DNA of 64,000 nucleotides from NCBI RefSeq assembly GCF_009674605.1, contig NZ_WKJO01000001.1:2232001-2296000 (forward strand), written 5' to 3'. This document shows, one piece after another, positions 62,454 to 64,000 of the stretch (the stretch's first letter is position 1; each line of letters begins with the position of its first letter). The position numbers and the translations under genes are program-made. This DNA comes from Haloferax litoreum (GTDB lineage Archaea; Halobacteriota; Halobacteria; Halobacteriales; Haloferacaceae). The notes under the pieces are model-generated. The model was not told the origin of the DNA and did not search any database. It was given only the letters and a program-made list of their open reading frames with translations.

Positions 62454-64000
62454 CGTATCCCTCTTGCGTGATGATGACGAGCATCGAGAGCCCGGAGACG
62501 AACAGCAGGATGAGTGCGGGCACAGCGGCCTGCCCGAAGTAGCCTGCCGCGTAGGCCGTCCAGATGTGCGTCACGAGCGTCTTGAACCCCGCAGGACGCA
62601 GGAGGAGCGTCGCCGGGAGTTCTTTCATGGTGGTCAGGAAGACCAGCGCCGCGCCTCCGAGGAGGCCGGGCGCGACGAGGGGGAGCGTCACGTGACGGAA
62701 CGCTCCCGACGGCGTCTCTCCGAGCGTCCGCGCCGCCTCCGGCAGTGCGGGGTCGACGCGAAGGAACGACGCGCGGAGCGACCCGACCGCTTGCGGGAGG
62801 AAGCGAATGACGTAGGCGAAGACGAGGAGATAGAGCGTCTGGTAGATGGGCGTCGCGTAGGAACTGCCGAAGAAGACCAGCGCGAGGCCGAGGACGACGC
62901 CGGGAACCGCATAGCCGACGTAGGTGGCGCGCTCGAACACCGAACTCACCCGAGATGGGTGGCGTGCGGCGAGGTACGCGACGGGGAGGCCCACCAGCGT
63001 CGCCGCGCCCGCCGTCGCAGCAGCGACGAGAACGGAGTTGAACGCGTATTCCGGTTGGAACGCGAGCGACTGACTCGTCTCGGCGACACCCTGTGCGAAC
63101 CACGTGAGCAGGATGCCCAGCGGGACGACGAGCGCAACCGCCGCGACGAGGGCGGCGAACCCGATTGCCGGATACTTCCAGCGACCGAGGCGCATCACGC
63201 TGCCCGACCGGCCGCCTGTCGTCGTCCGCTCGTCGCCACGAATCTGCGATTCGAGCGTGAGGATGAGGAGCGTCACAGCGACGAGTTGCAGCGACAGGAG
63301 CGTCGCAGTGTCGCGGCCGAACGACCCGAACTCCACGTAGATGACGCGGGTGAACGCGTCGAACTTCATGATGGCGGGCGTCCCGAAGTCCGAGAGTGCG
63401 TAGAGTGCCGCGAGGAGCGCTCCGGCGGCGACTGCGGGCCGAATCTGCGGGATGGTGACCCGCTTGAATGCCTCTCCACGGGTGTGGTTCAGCGTCCGCG
63501 CGGCGTCGATGAGCGTGGTGTCCATCGACTTCAGCGCGGCCCGGGTGGTGATGAACACGTACGGGTACGTGTAGAGCGTCAACACTAAAACGGCTCCGGG
63601 AAGCCCGTAGATTTCGGGGAGCGATTCGACCCCGAACGGTTCGAGCAGGCGCTGGAAGACGCCTTGCGGACCGAACGCCGACACGAACGCGAACGCGCCG
63701 ATGTAACTCGGGATGACGAGTGGGAGCGCGATGACGATAGTCCAGAAGCGCTTGAACGGCAGGTCGGTCCGGACGGTGAGATACGCCAGTGGGACGCCGA
63801 GTGCGACACACGCCGCCGTCACGAGGACGACGAGGACCGTACTGTTCAGGAAGACTTCGACTGTCGTCGGTCGGGTGACGAGCGCAAGTGCGTCCGAGAA
63901 CCCGACGTCGAGCGCCGATTTGACCAGCCACAACAGCGGGACGATGACGGCGGCAGCGACAGCACCGCTCGCGATAGTCAGACCGAGCGGTTGCTCGTCT
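62443..64000 (-). CDS. ABC transporter permease, FbpB type (5' end outside window)
   Basis: The gene is open to the right edge: the reading frame continues past position 64000 without a stop, and the first visible bases read EQPLGLTIASGAVAAAVIVPLLWLVKSALD. So the internal TTG at 63933 is not the real start. It encodes at least 518 residues of a fused double permease with two sets of six or more TM helices, typical of Fe3+ permease FbpB, containing EAxxxG-like loops (ARTLNHTRGEAFKRVTIPQIRPA and EAARTLGETPSGAFRHVTLPLVAPGLLGG). Its substrate-binding protein probably lies beyond the edge. Confidence 0.88.
   Translation of the reverse strand, partial: DEQPLGLTIASGAVAAAVIVPLLWLVKSALDVGFSDALALVTRPTTVEVFLNSTVLVVLVTAACVALGVPLAYLTVRTDLPFKRFWTIVIALPLVIPSYIGAFAFVSAFGPQGVFQRLLEPFGVESLPEIYGLPGAVLVLTLYTYPYVFITTRAALKSMDTTLIDAARTLNHTRGEAFKRVTIPQIRPAVAAGALLAALYALSDFGTPAIMKFDAFTRVIYVEFGSFGRDTATLLSLQLVAVTLLILTLESQIRGDERTTTGGRSGSVMRLGRWKYPAIGFAALVAAVALVVPLGILLTWFAQGVAETSQSLAFQPEYAFNSVLVAAATAGAATLVGLPVAYLAARHPSRVSSVFERATYVGYAVPGVVLGLALVFFGSSYATPIYQTLYLLVFAYVIRFLPQAVGSLRASFLRVDPALPEAARTLGETPSGAFRHVTLPLVAPGLLGGAALVFLTTMKELPATLLLRPAGFKTLVTHIWTAYAAGYFGQAAVPALILLFVSGLSMLVIITQEGYDVK

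Noticed and set aside
62195-63931. 578-aa minus-strand frame in the ABC permease region
   Set aside because: Out of frame with the clear permease and ATPase; Arg/Pro/His-rich composition and no motifs.

Overview
This is a stretch of a haloarchaeal main chromosome. The evidence is high GC, acidic Asp/Glu-rich proteins, an archaeal 16S–tRNA-Ala–23S–5S operon, TBP, an archaeal proteasome alpha subunit, an Orc1/Cdc6 initiator with its origin, and archaeosine genes. The hts/hdrA pair and the 16S sequence resemble Haloferax and close relatives (Haloferacales). That placement is by recognition only; no alignment was run. I saw no insertion sequences, CRISPR arrays or prophage genes.

Layout: 0–16.9 kb is core housekeeping. 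It holds pterin/folate genes (a dihydropteroate-synthase-like gene and mptE), a photolyase, a DJ-1 protein, superoxide dismutase, an MBL hydrolase, thymidylate synthase overlapping dihydrofolate reductase and a DUF4177-like gene, an orphan sufB, a proteasome alpha subunit fused end-to-start with a MOSC gene, an SDR with a newly noticed 46-aa membrane ORF upstream, and an amidohydrolase. tRNA-Glu(CUC) follows. 17–24.6 kb has a UspA protein, a small HTH, a deaminase-like amidohydrolase, a GNAT, the YchF GTPase, small haloarchaeal unknowns and a secreted protein with three Ig-like repeats and a charged tail.

24.9–30.4 kb is the rRNA operon on the minus strand. It has processing stems around 16S and 23S, terminator-like hairpins after 5S, and a multi-promoter leader. 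It diverges from tbp (30.6 kb). A FilR1-like regulator and orc1 follow. 33.46–34.72 kb is a replication origin with ten ORB-type repeats, an AT-rich unwinding region with perfect dyads, and three tandem 22-bp iteron-like repeats. Beyond it lie an origin-adjacent unknown and a Rad25/XPB-like helicase, then tRNA-Tyr.

37.7–47.5 kb holds a 2Fe-2S ferredoxin, a thioesterase, queD-queE-queC (7-cyano-7-deazaguanine for archaeosine), a methyltransferase, a short FAD protein, two divergent EamA transporters, a hybrid sensor kinase and an SRPBCC protein. 47.9–57.2 kb is an alpha-glucan module: a 1511-aa protein with two GH15 glucoamylase-like halves, divergent from a GH13 amylase-like gene and a GghA-like glycosidase. 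57.3–64 kb has a peroxiredoxin, two tiny membrane ORFs, a Tat fasciclin protein, a large GT-C-like membrane protein, and an Fe3+-type ABC transporter whose permease runs off the window.

The most unusual items are the origin architecture (iterons plus ORBs, with two ORBs at the orc1 start), the tandem GH15 fusion, the paralogous two-TM/zinc-ribbon proteins, the short unannotated membrane genes, and the degenerate copies of tRNA 3' ends downstream of two tRNA genes.
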